64,000 bases of DNA from Sepioteuthis lessoniana (taxonomy: Eukaryota; Mollusca; Cephalopoda; Myopsida; Loliginidae). Below the pieces are notes generated by a model. The model made no database searches and was not told the origin of the DNA. It saw only the letters and a program-made list of their open reading frames with translations. Both the position numbers and the translations under genes were made by a program. Position 1 is the first letter of the stretch. Each line of letters begins with the position of its first letter. Positions 34,672 to 47,047 of this stretch are shown in pieces. The DNA lies in assembly GCA_963585895.1 (NCBI GenBank), contig OY757915.1, forward strand, positions 87,588,081-87,652,080, written 5' to 3'.

Positions 34672-35245
34672 TTGGTTGGTTGGTTTTTACGGTGTATCAA
34701 CTCTTTTTGTGTCATTTAACACCGAATTAAATTTCGAATAATTTAGTTTAGCATAAGTATGGTTTTTGTTGACAAACTGTTAAATATCAAAAAAGTTCAG
34801 TTAAATATGAAAACAGTTCAGTTAAATATCAAAACAGTTCAGTTAAATATCAAAACAGTTCTATTTCAAACAATTCAGTTAAGCATAAGTATACAGTTTA
34901 ACTCTTTTTAAAAACAGTTCTATTTCAAACTGTTCAGTTTAGCACAAGTATGCAGTTTCAATGTCCAAAACAGTTTTATTTCAAACGATTCAGTTTAGCA
35001 TAAGTACACTGTTTAGTTCTTTTTGACCTACAAATAAGGCCATTATCAGGTGCTACCACTCCGGTCTAGAGTGGATCTGGGAGATATGGCAATGAAGACG
35101 TACTCTGCATTCCCCAAATTCTATGCATTATAGGGACCTCACCATCAGATTGTTTAGTGTCATATCCAGGATACTCGTTTGTGGGTTCTTACCCTTCAGT
35201 AGAGAATCAGTCGGTGTAATCTACAGCTCGAGCCGATTGGGCAAC
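34672..35245 (-). mobile_element. SINE family C, second insertion
   Basis: Antisense tail (ggttggttggtttttacggt), several repeats of caaaacagttc(tatttcaaac), the accactccggtctagagtgg block, and a head at tcgagccgattgggcaa. Confidence 0.7.
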
Positions 35246-35724
35246 AGAGGTTTTGAGATACGAACAGATCACGTAATCTTGGCCAAAAGACCAGACCTAT
35301 TGTTACTAAATACGAAGAAAATAACTTGCCACTTATTGAATGTTGCAGTTCCAGCGGACCATAACATGAAAATAAAAGATGGAAAAATACTTGGATCTTG
35401 CCAGAGAGCTGAAACAACTGTGGAATATGAGGGCAACGATGAGACCAATTGTAGTTGGTGCCCTTGGAACGGCTCCCAAAGGCCTGGAAAAGAGACTAGG
35501 GGAACTGGGGGCCAGAGAACGACTCGAGACCAACCACATCACTACACATTTAACATCAGCTAGAATACTTAAGAGTCCTGGAGACCGAAGGAGACTTGCT
35601 GTCACTCAGACTCAAGTGAAAAAAAAACAAGTAAAAACGTAGAGGAAAAATAAAATTTTGAAGCTGAAGCAAAAGTTACCAGCACAATATTTACTACAGT
35701 GCTATATAAAAACTTAAAAATGTC

Positions 35725-36470
35725 TGAAACGTTTACTTGGCACTTTGTTGCTTGTTCAATCAGTCAACCGCTGTATGTCATTTACAAGCCTTAGAAGAGC
35801 GTCTTTGAAGTTTACTCAGCACTTTGTTTGTGCAATCAGACATTTGTAGTACACCGTCGACAAGCCTTATAGAGTGTCATTCAATTTTAATCAGTCCTTT
35901 ATTCCTTGTGCTATCAGTCAACTGTACTTGGTCTCTTACAAACCTCGTAGAGTGACATCCAAATCTACTCAGACCTTTATTGTACAACCAATCAACTACA
36001 ATGCGTCTATTACTAGTCTACTAGTCTACTCAGTTCTTGATTGCAAGTACAACTAGTCGTAGTTCGCTGTCTACAAACCTTATAGAGTTTCTTTCAATTT
36101 TACACAGACCTTTATTTCTTGTGCACACAGTCATTTGTAGTACGTATCTTACAAGCCTAATAAAGTATCTTTCAAATTTACTCAGCTCTTTATATCTTGT
36201 ATAATCAATTGTAGTACGTCTCTTATAGAGTGTATCTCTTGTTAACAAAACTTTTTTTATTTCTTGTGCAATCAGTCTATTGTTGTACGACGTTTACAAG
36301 CATTATAGAGTGTCTTACAAGTTGACTTAACTCTTTATTGCTTGTGTGATAACTTACCTGTTGTACGTCGTTTACAAGTTTTACTGAATGTCTTTCGGGT
36401 TTACTAGGTTTTTTTTATGCCAAGCCAATCAGTTCAATGCTCTATGTCGTTGACTGGTCTTAGGAATAAT
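35725..36470. repeat. 78-bp satellite, about 9 monomers
   Basis: The same monomer as at 31065: gtgtctttcaagtttactca...cttacaagccttatagag, spaced 76-80 bp and more diverged. Confidence 0.8.
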
Positions 36471-37199
36471 GCGCACACAAAGAAAATTTCCCCATGAAAG
36501 ACTATTGGTAAGATTTTAAACATTTTTTTTCTGATTTCGATTCGGAAAAGAGACAATCTTGAACTGCTTATGTAAAATGGGTCTATTGTGCCTATTCAAA
36601 CGAATAGATTCAGGATAGCCTCATACGTCCCAACCTAAATGTTGTGTCCCGAGAGAAATGGTTTTTCTATGTTTAATGGGATTTGATAACGAATTCTTTA
36701 TTACGAATTGCTGAACATTTTTTTCAGTATGCAACTGGTTTGTTTGAATGATTCTTTTGAATAGAAATTAAACAATTCTATTAATAGGTGATGCTGTTCT
36801 TTGGGAACGCTCATATTCTATTTGCAAATGATGATGAACGGGTGGGGTTAAAAGTTCTACATGCGGCAGATTCGCTAGAAATGTCCTTTTTAATTGTTTC
36901 ATTCCATGTTATACTCTTTCGCTCTTCAGCGGTTCCAGGAAGTTCGAGATATGTTGCAACGAAAAAAACATTGCTAACGGGATTTAACACTTTTTCTTGA
37001 AAAAGTCACACAACTATCTGCAACCATGTGTTACGTTTTGGAGAGGGTTGAGAAGTAAAATTAATCGCCTTTCACAACCTTTGGACGATCATATTCAAAA
37101 TCCCCCCCACTCTCCGATCAAATAAGACAGACCATAAGAAAAGAATTAAATTCGACCGGTTCGAAAGTTGAATAACCTCATCTCCCACGAGTACAAAGC
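36471..37199. other. No gene recognised
   Basis: AT-rich; a 70-codon frame (36788-37000) has no recognisable domain. Confidence 0.4.
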
Positions 37200-37700
37200 T
37201 TTTGGTCACTGACCACTTGCCTTCATGCAGACAATCTGGTATTCGTGCTGGGTGGTTGGAATAATGAGTTATGAAAGCTTGGCCTCCGGGAGCTGCCCTC
37301 AGGGTTGGATTTATTGCTCGGCGTCTGAGCCGCCCCATTAAAGTAATGCCGACGAGATCAAGTATTTCTGCACCTAACGAGCATGAACCTTGGTTCGTGT
37401 GCAGCCCCCACTATTCAATGGCTTTGTGCTGCATTATGGCTTGGTTGGAAGTCTGATATATACCCTCACCTTACTCAGAGTACTCAGGTTCTGGTCACTA
37501 ACCCCTTGCCTTTGGACAAGTCACCTGGCATTCGTGCCCGGTGGTTGATAGCTTTTAAACATTTGGCCTCAGCAGGCTTTACCTCCAGGCTTTACCTGCT
37601 TTCCAGGGTTGTGCTGACTGCTCGGCGTCTGAGGTACACCATTCGGGGAATCCTAAAGCAGCCAAGTATTATTCGCATCTACCGAGCATGAGTCTCGACT
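37200..37700. repeat. Dispersed repeat G, two copies about 291 bp apart
   Basis: tggtcactgaccacttgcct (37203) and tggtcactaaccccttgcct (37494), then ggtattcgtgctgggtggtt / ggcattcgtgcccggtggtt and gctcggcgtctgag in both. A shorter relative is at 24030. GC-richer than its surroundings; family unknown. Confidence 0.6.
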
Positions 37701-37901
37701 CATGCATGGCTCCCCACATTAAAATAACCTTGAGTCGATTCCTATCTTGTGGGGGTGGTGGATAAATATATTCATTTTTGCCTGTGTCATGCTCATGTTA
37801 GTAAAAAAAAATTCAAAAATAAAAAAAAAGGTTTTAAGTTTGTCACCAAAAATCTTTACGTTAGTATCAAAGTTAAGTTATGATTGTTTTTACAAAATTT
37901 T

Positions 37902-37904
<3 letters not shown>

Positions 37905-37964
<60 letters not shown>

Positions 37965-38062
37965 TATATATATATATATATATGTTTATATATATATATG
38001 TTTATATATGTTTATATATATATATATGTTTATATATATATATATATGTATATATATATGTT

Positions 38063-38101
<39 letters not shown>

Positions 38102-38102
38102 G

Positions 38103-38144
<42 letters not shown>

Positions 38145-38320
38145 TATATATATATATATATGTATATATATATGTATATATATATATGTTTATATATATA
38201 TATATGTGTTTATATATATATATATGTATATATATATGTTTATATATATATGTATGTTTATATATATATATATATGTTTATATGTATATATATATATGTT
38301 TATATATATATATATATGTT

Positions 38321-38353
<33 letters not shown>

Positions 38354-38692
38354 GTTTATATATATATATATGTTTATATATATATATATGTATATAGATA
38401 TGTTTATATATATGTATATATATATGTTTATATATATATATATTTATGTTTATATATATATATATGTATATATATATGTTTATATATATATATATATGTT
38501 TATATATATATATGTATATATATATGTTTATATATATATATATATGTTTATATATATATATATATGTGTTTATATATATATATATGTATGTATATATATA
38601 TGTTTATATATATATATGTATATATATATATGTTTATATATATATATATATATATATGTTTATATATATATATGTATATATATGTTTATATA

Positions 38693-38730
<38 letters not shown>

Positions 38731-38740
38731 TATATATATA
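37905..38740. repeat. TA/TGTTTA microsatellite, 0.84 kb
   Basis: Runs of TA punctuated by TGTTTA and TGTA. Frames of over 300 codons (all Y/I/M/F) cross it only because the array has no stop in several frames. It abuts the 3' end of the RTE LINE. Confidence 0.95.
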
Positions 38741-41700
38741 TCATCATCATCATATCGCGCTTTTAGCTCGGATATCCCTGACCCTCTCTCACCACTCCTC
38801 CCTATCGTTCATCGCCCTAGGTAGGTCTTCAGGACAACATCCCGTATCCTCACATAGCTGCTGAATGTACGTTCGTGCTGGTCGTCCTGCTTTTGCGCGG
38901 CCATGTGTGGGGATCCATAAGAGTACATCTCTAATGAGTTCATCTCTGCTTCTCCAGCAGTGTCCTGCATGTCTGGTTCGTCTAACTTGAATAGTTTTCG
39001 TGATAGGGGGCAGGTGGCCGTACAGTTGGTGTCTTGTGGGGTGTTGCTGCCAGGACTTGTTGAGGATTGCACGCAGCATTCTTGTGTAATTGCCATCTAG
39101 CTTCTTCTCCAGCCGTTTTGTTAGCGTCCATGTAGTGCATCCATAGAGCAGTATCGATGTGACCGCTGCCTGGAAGAAACTGCGTTTCATTTTATCGGTT
39201 AGGTCTGATTTCCATATAATCGATAGCCTATTGATAGCTGTCCATGCTTTCGTTAACCTCGTTTCGATGTCCTTTTCGGTTGATTCGACGCTGCTTTCTA
39301 GGTACGTGAATTTGTCTAATAGTTTAAGAGGGGTTCTTTCTAGAGTGGAGATGTCCCCTGTTTGGTTAGAGCACATATATTCCGTTTTGTGTGCATTAAC
39401 ATAGAGGCCAATGCTTGCTGCTGCTCGTTCCAAACTATGCAGAAGTGTTTCGGCTTGGTCAGGTGTATTTGCCAGTATCGCTATGTCATCGGCGTCGTCG
39501 GCGTCCGTAATTGTTGTTGCGGGGTACCTTCTGCTTCTTTTCTTCGTCAGTTCGAAGCCATTCTCTTTGATTTTGTCAATCGATGTTCTAAGTACGTAGT
39601 CTAGACAAATGATAAAGAGGTACGGGGCCAGCGTGTCCCCTTGTAGTACTCCTGCTACAATGTCAAAGTATTCTGTGTCTCCATCCTGTGATCGTACTTT
39701 TACTTTAGTGTTTCTATAGAGAATCGTTATTGCCGCTACGGTTTCTTTAGGTATGCCGTACGCTAGTAGGATTTGTTCCATCTTTCCTCTGTGAATGGAG
39801 TCGAAAGCCTTGGTAAAGTGGACAAATATTAATGTCGCTTGTAGGTTCTTTGCCCGTACACCTTCAAGGATTCTGCGGATGGTTAATATTTGTGAGGTCG
39901 TGGATCTATTTCTTCGGAAGCCATTTTGGTTTTTCCTAAGTATGTTGTCGATTTTGGGTTCTATTCGGTTTCGTAGTAGGGCATTGTATATTTTGGCAGC
40001 TATGGATGTAAGTGTTATGCCTCGGTAGTTTTTGGCTAATCCGAGGTCCCCCTTTTTAGGGAAGGGGAGTATGCATCCCTTCATCCATCTATCTATCGGA
40101 TTTTGATTGTATACTGCGTTGCAGTGTCGGAGCAGTATATTGTCGAATTGTCTGGTCTTCCATACTTCCGGGGGAATTTCGTCCAGCCCTGCAGCTTTCC
40201 TATTTTTAATTTTTCTGAGAACCGAGTCGAGTTCTTCTTGTGTGAACGGTCCTAGTTTAATGTCTAATTGTTTGCTAATTATTCTGGTGATTGGTTCATG
40301 CGTTATTTTTGGTGGGTTTCCAAGTAAGTTTTCGAAGTGCTGTTTCCACAGTTTTATTCTTTCTTGTTGGTTTGCTGCTTTAAGTTTTGCTTTGGCTGTG
40401 TTCTTTCTTCTGCTCACTTTGTTTATTGTTTGCCAGGCTATTCTAGATTGTCTATCTTCCACGGAGTCTCTAATCTTATCTATCTGATTTTGAATGTATT
40501 CTGTCTGTTCCTTATATATATGCCTGCTAATTGATATTGTGCCGTTTTTAGTTTTAAGGCATTTGTGTTTGTTGGGTTTTTTTCGATAGTTTTTGGAGGC
40601 TGTTTTCACTAGTGCACGTTTTTCTCTCACCGCTAAAGTTTCCCATGGGACTCTATATTTAGTTTTAATTTTTGTTGGAATGTATTTTGCTGCTGCCTCG
40701 AGGTGTGCATTGACGAAATTTTCATATTCGTCGTTTGGTGTACTTTTTTCCGTCTTTTCTTGTAGTGTTTCGAATCTGTTTCTTAATTCTAATACGTATT
40801 TATCTCTTATATCTTTGTTGTTCAATAGGGCCCAGTCATAGTGTTTGGTGGTCGCTGTTCGTTTGGCGTTTTTTCGTAGGCTTAACCGTATTTTCGCCGT
40901 GACTATTCGGTGATCGGTGGACACACCCTCAAAAGAGGAGTATGCCTCGCAATTCAATGCACTATTTTTCCATTTCTTGTTTATAAGGACGTAGTCTATC
41001 TGAGCTTTAGTATTGTTTGCGTACGTGTATGTCCATAGTTTGCCCTCTCTTTTTTGGTAGTTTGTATTGAGGCATGCTAATCTATTTTCTATCATGAAAT
41101 CTGTTAGATGTTGCCCATTCCTATTTGACGTGTTGTGGAGGCTATATTTGTTGTTTCCGTTTTTCCCGATATGGGCATTCATGTCTCCGCCAATGACTAA
41201 CATGTTGTGTTTCGGGATGCTACGCACTAATGAGGATAACTCATCGTAGAAGGTGACTAGTTCAGTTTCTTCACTAACATTGGTGGGGCTGTAGCATGAG
41301 ATGATTGTTGCTCTGGGGTTTCCGTTAAATGTAGCTGCCATCATTCTAGGTTGTATTTTTTCAACGCTATTAAGCGTTTTTAATGCTCTAGGTCCTATAA
41401 GTAATCCTACCCCTCCTACTGCGGCGTTGACAGAGTTTTTCCATGCGGATACAGTGGCGAGCGACCAGCCATTGCCAGTTTCGTGATATTTGATATCTTC
41501 GGTGTGCGTGTATCTGTGTTCTTGTATGCATATTATGTCTATCTTATGTTCTTCGGCCGATGCTATTAGCTCTGGGAGTTGTCCTATTCTATTTAAGGTT
41601 CTTACGTTAAATGTGGCTATTTGTAGTGTTTGCTTGCATTTTAGTAGTTTTGATTGTTTGAGCTCTGTAGCTGATTTTTCGAACACTGAGGCCAGGGCTC

Positions 41701-42655
41701 CAACCTCAGCAAGACGCGCCCTTTTTTTACCCGCGCGAAGAGCGATGCGGTTTGTGTATGTGGTTTGAGTGTGGGTCATGGTTATCTTTCGATGGCTGTT
41801 TTATTCTCTTCTATAGAAGCCACTCTTATAGAGGAGCAGCAGTAGTTCCCCGATCGAACTAACGATCCTGAGCGTAAAGTCGTCAAACTCACGTCCAGGA
41901 CCCGTTTAGGTATTGAGTTTGGTCGTCCATGGGTTTATTCAAATACCTTTTCGTACATCATGCTGCTTCCCATGTGTACTCAAAAAAAAAAAAAAAAAAG
42001 TGTGGGGGGGTAATTTTGGTTTAAGTTTTCTTAAGTTTTAACTTAGTTAAAGTCCAAGATTAAGGTACTTTCGTCTGACTTTCACTGGTACTGACTTTTG
42101 CTTTTTTTTTTTTGCTGTATTGGGACTTTTCCTAGGTTTTTTATTTATTTATTTTTTTTACTACAGTTGGGAACCTAGCAGGCTTCAGGAATTATAGAGC
42201 TTAAAAAATTTTTTTTTCTTTTCCTTTTCTCTTGGGGGGGGCTGTGTTAGCATTAGGTGTTTTAGGCTTTTTCTTTTTCTTCTAAACTACTGTTAGGGCT
42301 TTCTTTACGAATTTTAAATTATATTATAGAAGAGATTCAAAAACATTCTGCCTTGTTCGCTGACATTTGGAAAGACTAACATCAATTTGGCTTTATAGTA
42401 GAGTAAGCGTGTCTTTACATTTAAAACGCATAGTTTAAGCATTATTTCACAAACAAAATACAGCATAACATTTTGTAAAATTCAGCATTTTAAATTGATA
42501 GGACTTAAAGACATACTGACCAATATTGATATATTTCTTCCAGTTGGCTCCTGAGTTCAAATGCTCTTCTTCGTTTTGACTTTTATTTACTACTGAATTT
42601 TAGGTAGTTTTGGAGGCGGTCTACCGGGGGGGGGGAATATTCATTTCATTTTTTT
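38741..42655 (-). mobile_element. Full-length RTE-type LINE
   Basis: The 3' end (minus strand) terminates in ATG repeats (38741-38753), as RTE elements do with short tandem repeats. It carries one long ORF (38789-41779) and about 0.88 kb of 5' leader up to 42655 with G- and T-runs. Both outer ends touch the same unusual TA/TGTTTA microsatellite, as if inserted into one array. At least eight truncated relatives lie in the window. Confidence 0.8.
38789..41779 (-). CDS. LINE endonuclease-reverse transcriptase, 996 aa, probably inactive
   Basis: Nicks target DNA and reverse-transcribes its own RNA. The N-terminal third is an APE-type endonuclease: FNVRTL near residue 55, catalytic-type QE in [17 protein letters not shown] near 200, and TDHRIV near 290. 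The middle is [48 protein letters not shown]. The conserved tail [19 protein letters not shown] follows. The start ATG at 41779 fits. Three defects: motif A reads FVHFTKAFD (H for the catalytic D), motif C reads DADDADD where Y is expected in YADD, and a TGA (CGA in the 50778 copy) ends the frame about 14 codons early. Confidence 0.9.
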   Translation of the reverse strand: MTHTQTTYTNRIALRAGKKRARLAEVGALASVFEKSATELKQSKLLKCKQTLQIATFNVRTLNRIGQLPELIASAEEHKIDIICIQEHRYTHTEDIKYHETGNGWSLATVSAWKNSVNAAVGGVGLLIGPRALKTLNSVEKIQPRMMAATFNGNPRATIISCYSPTNVSEETELVTFYDELSSLVRSIPKHNMLVIGGDMNAHIGKNGNNKYSLHNTSNRNGQHLTDFMIENRLACLNTNYQKREGKLWTYTYANNTKAQIDYVLINKKWKNSALNCEAYSSFEGVSTDHRIVTAKIRLSLRKNAKRTATTKHYDWALLNNKDIRDKYVLELRNRFETLQEKTEKSTPNDEYENFVNAHLEAAAKYIPTKIKTKYRVPWETLAVREKRALVKTASKNYRKKPNKHKCLKTKNGTISISRHIYKEQTEYIQNQIDKIRDSVEDRQSRIAWQTINKVSRRKNTAKAKLKAANQQERIKLWKQHFENLLGNPPKITHEPITRIISKQLDIKLGPFTQEELDSVLRKIKNRKAAGLDEIPPEVWKTRQFDNILLRHCNAVYNQNPIDRWMKGCILPFPKKGDLGLAKNYRGITLTSIAAKIYNALLRNRIEPKIDNILRKNQNGFRRNRSTTSQILTIRRILEGVRAKNLQATLIFVHFTKAFDSIHRGKMEQILLAYGIPKETVAAITILYRNTKVKVRSQDGDTEYFDIVAGVLQGDTLAPYLFIICLDYVLRTSIDKIKENGFELTKKRSRRYPATTITDADDADDIAILANTPDQAETLLHSLERAAASIGLYVNAHKTEYMCSNQTGDISTLERTPLKLLDKFTYLESSVESTEKDIETRLTKAWTAINRLSIIWKSDLTDKMKRSFFQAAVTSILLYGCTTWTLTKRLEKKLDGNYTRMLRAILNKSWQQHPTRHQLYGHLPPITKTIQVRRTRHAGHCWRSRDELIRDVLLWIPTHGRAKAGRPARTYIQQLCEDTGCCPEDLPRAMNDREEW

Positions 42656-42660
42656 TTTTC

Positions 42661-42663
42661 GTT

Positions 42664-42696
<33 letters not shown>

Positions 42697-42849
42697 GTTT
42701 ATATATATGTATATATATGTTTATATATATATATATATGTATATGTTTATATATATATATATGTATATATATATGTTTATATATATATATATGTTCATGT
42801 TTATATATATATATATATATATATGTTTATATATACATTTGTATATGTT

Positions 42850-42882
<33 letters not shown>

Positions 42883-43133
42883 GTTTATATATATATATAT
42901 GTATATATATGTTTATATATATATATGTATATATATATATGTTTATATATATATATATGTATATGTTTATATATATATATGTATATATATATGTTTATAT
43001 ATATATATATGTATATATATATGTTTATATATATATATATATATGTTTATAAATATATATGTATATATATGTATGTTTATATATATATATGTATATATCT
43101 GTTTATATATGTTTATATATATATGTATGTATT

Positions 43134-43170
<37 letters not shown>

Positions 43171-43341
43171 TTATATATATATATGTTTATATATATATGT
43201 GTGTGTGTATATATATATATATGTTTATATATATATTTGTATATATATATGTATATACATATATATGTTTATATATATATATATGTGTATATATATATGT
43301 TTATATATATATGTGTATATATATATATGTATATATATGTT

Positions 43342-43372
<31 letters not shown>

Positions 43373-43475
43373 GTTTATATATATATTTATATATATATAT
43401 ATGTTTATATATATATATATGTTTATATATATATCTGTTTATATATATATATGTATATATATATGTTTATTTATA

Positions 43476-43540
<65 letters not shown>
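42661..43540. repeat. TA/TGTTTA microsatellite, 0.88 kb
   Basis: The same composition as 37905-38740, on the other side of the LINE, with an added TG run (43153-43170). Non-coding despite long open frames. Confidence 0.95.
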
Positions 43541-43541
<1 letters not shown>

Positions 43542-43780
43542 AATTATATATTTAGCTTGGCTAACAAAAATTTGACAATATTTTAATTTTGTAAAAAATT
43601 TTTATGAAGTGTCATTCATGCAAAGATTTCCGCTTAAAATCTTTCTTCGTAAGATCTTTATTCGTATAAATCTTTGCAAATGAAATGTTATTGAATAACC
43701 TATTGAATCAAAGCAGGTCCGTTCTTTTATGAAGAAAAGAAAAGAAAAATAAAATGGTGTCTGAATAACACGTATCAAGT

Positions 43781-44345
43781 TTGGCTATTTGGTTTAATGG
43801 AATATCAACTCTTGATGGTTATTTAATGCCAAATCCCGTTTATACATATGATATTTTTAGTGAATAATTTGTTGGTAATACCTTTAAACGAATCAGATCT
43901 CATTTGTTTGCATACGGTTAAATGACACGTGTTGCTATTTAACGCAAATATTTCTATTCAATGTTAATTCTTTGCTCACAGTTAAATGACTTCAAGTATT
44001 GATATTTATTGTTTGTATGCAGTTAAATGGTTTCAAATATTGTTATGCAATACTAGTCCTTCAGTTTAATATCAGTCACTTGTTTTCACACGGTTGAATG
44101 GTTTCAAGTATAGTAAATGATTAAATATTTCTACTTGACCCTAAATGGGACCTTAACAGGTACTATCACTCTGGATCACAGTAGACCTGAGAATAATGGC
44201 AATGACGGGGTATTCCACATTCTTCAGGACTTGAGCCCCATCATAGGTTAATTTAGTGTCATATCAGGGACACATGAGGCGGTGGGGTTCTTCCCCTATG
44301 AAGAGATATAGTCAGCATGTTCTATAAGCCCCAGCCGGCTGGGCT
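43781..44345 (-). mobile_element. SINE family C, full length
   Basis: Antisense from the tail (ggtttaatggaatatcaact) to the head (agccccagccggctgggcta), whose reverse complement contains a perfect A-box match, TAGCCCAGCCGG. Confidence 0.8.
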
Positions 44346-44532
44346 AAATATCGTGTTATGGAATTCCCAGTAATCCTATTCTCTTTAGTACAAAGGAGGT
44401 TGATGTAGTCTGTGGAGACGACCCACTGAAGCTGAGCATTATCCTTATATATCTGGTTTCGAGCGACCAGGTTTTCTAAAATAGATAGCAAAAGACTATT
44501 TAATAAAAATATTTGTGAAAAACATTTTTGGA

Positions 44533-45465
44533 GAGTAACAGCTAAAGTGCAGGACTGCGATTCCGAAGTAATCGAGTTCGAACTCCAGTCGCGCTATTAT
44601 GTTCAGTTTCAGATTAATTCCCTTGGGAAAGGCATGAACCTCCTTATACCCCCAGCGATGGGCTAAATAGTGTCGCTGTTGTGTTGTATTTTGACCTTCG
44701 ACCCGGCCAAAAATGCCATTCCAAGGTGATGCACCAGAAGGAGGTGATACATTCTAATGGCAGTTATGAGAGGAAATTGCGTGGGCGGAAATTGGCTGAT
44801 GAAATAGGACGAGGTAAAAAAAATTCCCATGGTACACTCATAGACTGATGCACCGCAAGAGAGTGACCTGTGAACTGCATGACAGTTATTTCCGCTTGAT
44901 GACGATCAAACATGCGATTTCAAAGATCGAGTAGGCGACTGAGTGGGCGTTCAACTATTATATAACTCAGTCAAGACAGAAGTCAAGTGAGTTACAGTTG
45001 GAGGCGTAGTTATAGACGAGATGTGGTAGGGAAAGCCACACCAGGCCGAAGGGCCTTGGGGCCCTGATGAGTTGGGGTCCAGAGAAGATACTGATAAGAT
45101 GCAGTAAAGAAAGCCATCATCCAGCAGAGAGCTGGGTCGCTGGGCCTCCGGTTGAGCATCAGGAGAACAAGAAAGATACAACGCTGACGGCGATAAAAGT
45201 AGGGGTCAAAATGATGCAGTTGTGTTCGGTCTCCAACTCTCTCTCACACGCAAACCTAGAGTAACCCTTTTCGAACCCTTACAATAAAATGAGAGGTACA
45301 AATATTTTTCTAAAGAAGTCTTCCTGCGTGCGACTTTATCCTTGTGTCATTATGAATTTGCATATGACTATATAACAGTTGTTTTTCTACAAGAGTGGCT
45401 TCAACATAAGATAACTCACGAAGGTTGATATGACATTAAAACACGAAGAAACCAAAGGAAAAATC
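44533..45465 (+). mobile_element. SINE family A, split by a solo LTR
   Basis: Left part 44533-44681 (ggactgcgattccgaagtaa, B-box gagttcgaactcc, to tgtcgctgttg); right part 45378-45465 (gttgtttttctac to the tail gttgatatgacattaaaaca). Together they equal one family-A SINE. Confidence 0.8.
44682..45377 (+). mobile_element. Solo LTR, 696 bp, plus orientation
   Basis: Begins TGTTGTATTTTGACC and ends TATATAACA, flanked by GTTG at 44678-44681 and 45378-45381. An AATAAA at about 45284 could serve as the LTR poly(A) signal. Same family as 11331-12040. No internal region or partner LTR nearby. Confidence 0.8.
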
Positions 45466-45477
45466 TTATGACTTGGT

Positions 45478-45710
45478 CAGTGGTATGCCCAGAATATTCT
45501 GACTGGATCCTCTGCAGAGGGCTATGACCCTCTCCTCTCAAAAGGTATCTTTGATACTAAACTGTATCCTTTAGTGAGGCCCCAATTCGGAGCTTTGAGT
45601 TACTTCCTAATTTCTATTACTCCCAAGTCCACCCTGATCGAGTGTGTTAGGGTTTTATCTATGGGTCAAATTGATGTTTGAGATAATGTTTAAAATGAAT
45701 TTGAACTATA
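45478..45710 (+). mobile_element. SINE family C fragment
   Basis: Head (tatgcccagaatattctgac), ctgcagagggctatgaccc, actaaactgtatcctttagt and ggttttatctatgggtcaaa. The tail is lost. 45711-46239 has nothing recognisable. Confidence 0.6.
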
Positions 45711-46239
45711 TCAACACATTAGATCGTAAAACATTGATATTGTAATAATGGTGAAGTGTTTACATGTTTAAAATGAAGTAAATATGCATTTTTAGCTTAT
45801 ATTTCTGTTGTCTATAATAGTCAAAATGACTTTGGCATATGATAACATACAAAAAAAATACAACCAACCCTTTTTAAGGAAATGTAAATAAAATATACAG
45901 TAAACCCTTCGTGAAACCATTGGATTTCCGTTGTAATAGCGGTTCTTGATGATATTGATACTTCTCTCTTGGAAGGAGTGAAGCCTTCTATTAAACATTT
46001 CATAATTATCTCCATTATACCGAGAATCTGGATAATTAAAAAAAAATAAGATTCATTCTTTAACAAATTAGACTGGAAATTGCTTTATTATCCAAAAGTA
46101 TTTTGATCGTATTGCTCTAATGAAATTCTTGCTATGTTTCGTTTTTGTTTCTGGGTTATTGATATATATGCATAGGTACAATAATATTGAAAATCTTAGT
46201 TATATATATTCATATGTGTGAATTTTTGTGGATCTCTGC

Positions 46240-46703
46240 TAAACAGCATGAAGCAGGTAGCAAGAGGCATTGATCTCTTCTTGAAATCTGATAAAACAGA
46301 ATTCATGTGTTTTAATCAAGATGGCATCATCTCCTAATTAAATGGTAAGCCTCTGAAGTTAATAGACCTGTTCACGTATCTCGGTAAAAATATCTCATCA
46401 ACTAAATGTGATATTAACATACGCATTGGTAAGGCATGGATTACTTTTGACAGGTTAATAACCATATGGAAACCTAATTTCTCTGAGAGAATAAATCGAG
46501 AATTCTTTCAAGAAGAAAAACTGATTTCCTTAGAGAGAGCATTTTAATGTATTGTTAGTACTACTGTATGACCGTATCATTTAGACTCTAAAGAAACTCT
46601 GTTTTGAACAAATCCAGAAAGCAGCATCCCATAAAACAGCAGCTGTAACGGCCACTGATCCTTCATCACACCAACCATCCAAATAAGACGAAGACTGCTG
46701 CCC

Positions 46704-46706
<3 letters not shown>
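46240..46706 (+). pseudogene. RTE-type LINE fragment, old subfamily
   Basis: Reads KSDKTEFMCFNQDG, then KPLKLIDLFTYLGKNISSTKCDINIRIGKAW, a decayed FFQ block and remains of NKSRKQHP. It lacks the 3' end, cut at a TA run (46707). Confidence 0.75.
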
Positions 46707-46752
<46 letters not shown>

Positions 46753-46755
46753 GAA

Positions 46756-46793
<38 letters not shown>
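46707..46793. repeat. (TA)n and (CA)n microsatellites
   Basis: TA run 46707-46749, CA run 46762-46792. 46794-47288 holds a 78-codon frame and a CTTT run (47014-47047); no gene recognised. Confidence 0.9.
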
Positions 46794-46794
<1 letters not shown>

Positions 46795-47015
46795 TCGAAC
46801 TGCTAAGGATCACATAGAAAATAAGTTTCACGTAAGGCTAGTGACCGAACTTAAACGACAAATGTTTTATTTTTTCCTTTCTGCGCCAGACTTCTCTTTT
46901 AAACAACAACTGAAGTTGACTGACACCATTTTGACTTTAGCCCTTAGGGACTTCCATAAACGGTTTGTACTTTGGCAGTCATAAATGAATATTTGTGTAT
47001 GCACAATACAGCGTT

Positions 47016-47047
<32 letters not shown>

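Larger units (their letters stand above)
33690..35640 (+). pseudogene. R2/NeSL-type LINE, C-terminal part, broken by two SINEs
   Basis: Segments 33690-34121, 34522-34670 and about 35245-35640 carry, in changing frames, YTKKERRRIDYSFNNS, EMTGIWIRKENL, ETESLLIATQNNGIKT, then AKRPDLLLLNTKKITCHLLNVAVPAD and LDLARELKQLWNM..PIVVGALGT. The RPD plus spaced acidic pattern fits the restriction-like endonuclease of R2/NeSL-type LINEs. Two frameshifts and two family-C SINEs (34122-34521, 34672-35245) inactivate it. The RT domain is missing. Confidence 0.7.

Noticed and set aside
35123-35563. 146-codon plus-strand gene
   Set aside because: The first part is SINE and the rest is LINE endonuclease read into a wrong frame after a frameshift.
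37747-38864. Open frames of 216-326 codons rich in Y, I, M and F
   Set aside because: They are readings of a TA/TGTTTA microsatellite in several frames at once; there is no codon bias or domain.
42610-43555. Open frames of up to 310 codons
   Set aside because: The same microsatellite artefact on the other side of the LINE.
46748-46984. 78-codon frame as an exon
   Set aside because: It begins in a CA repeat and shows no domain or convincing splice sites.
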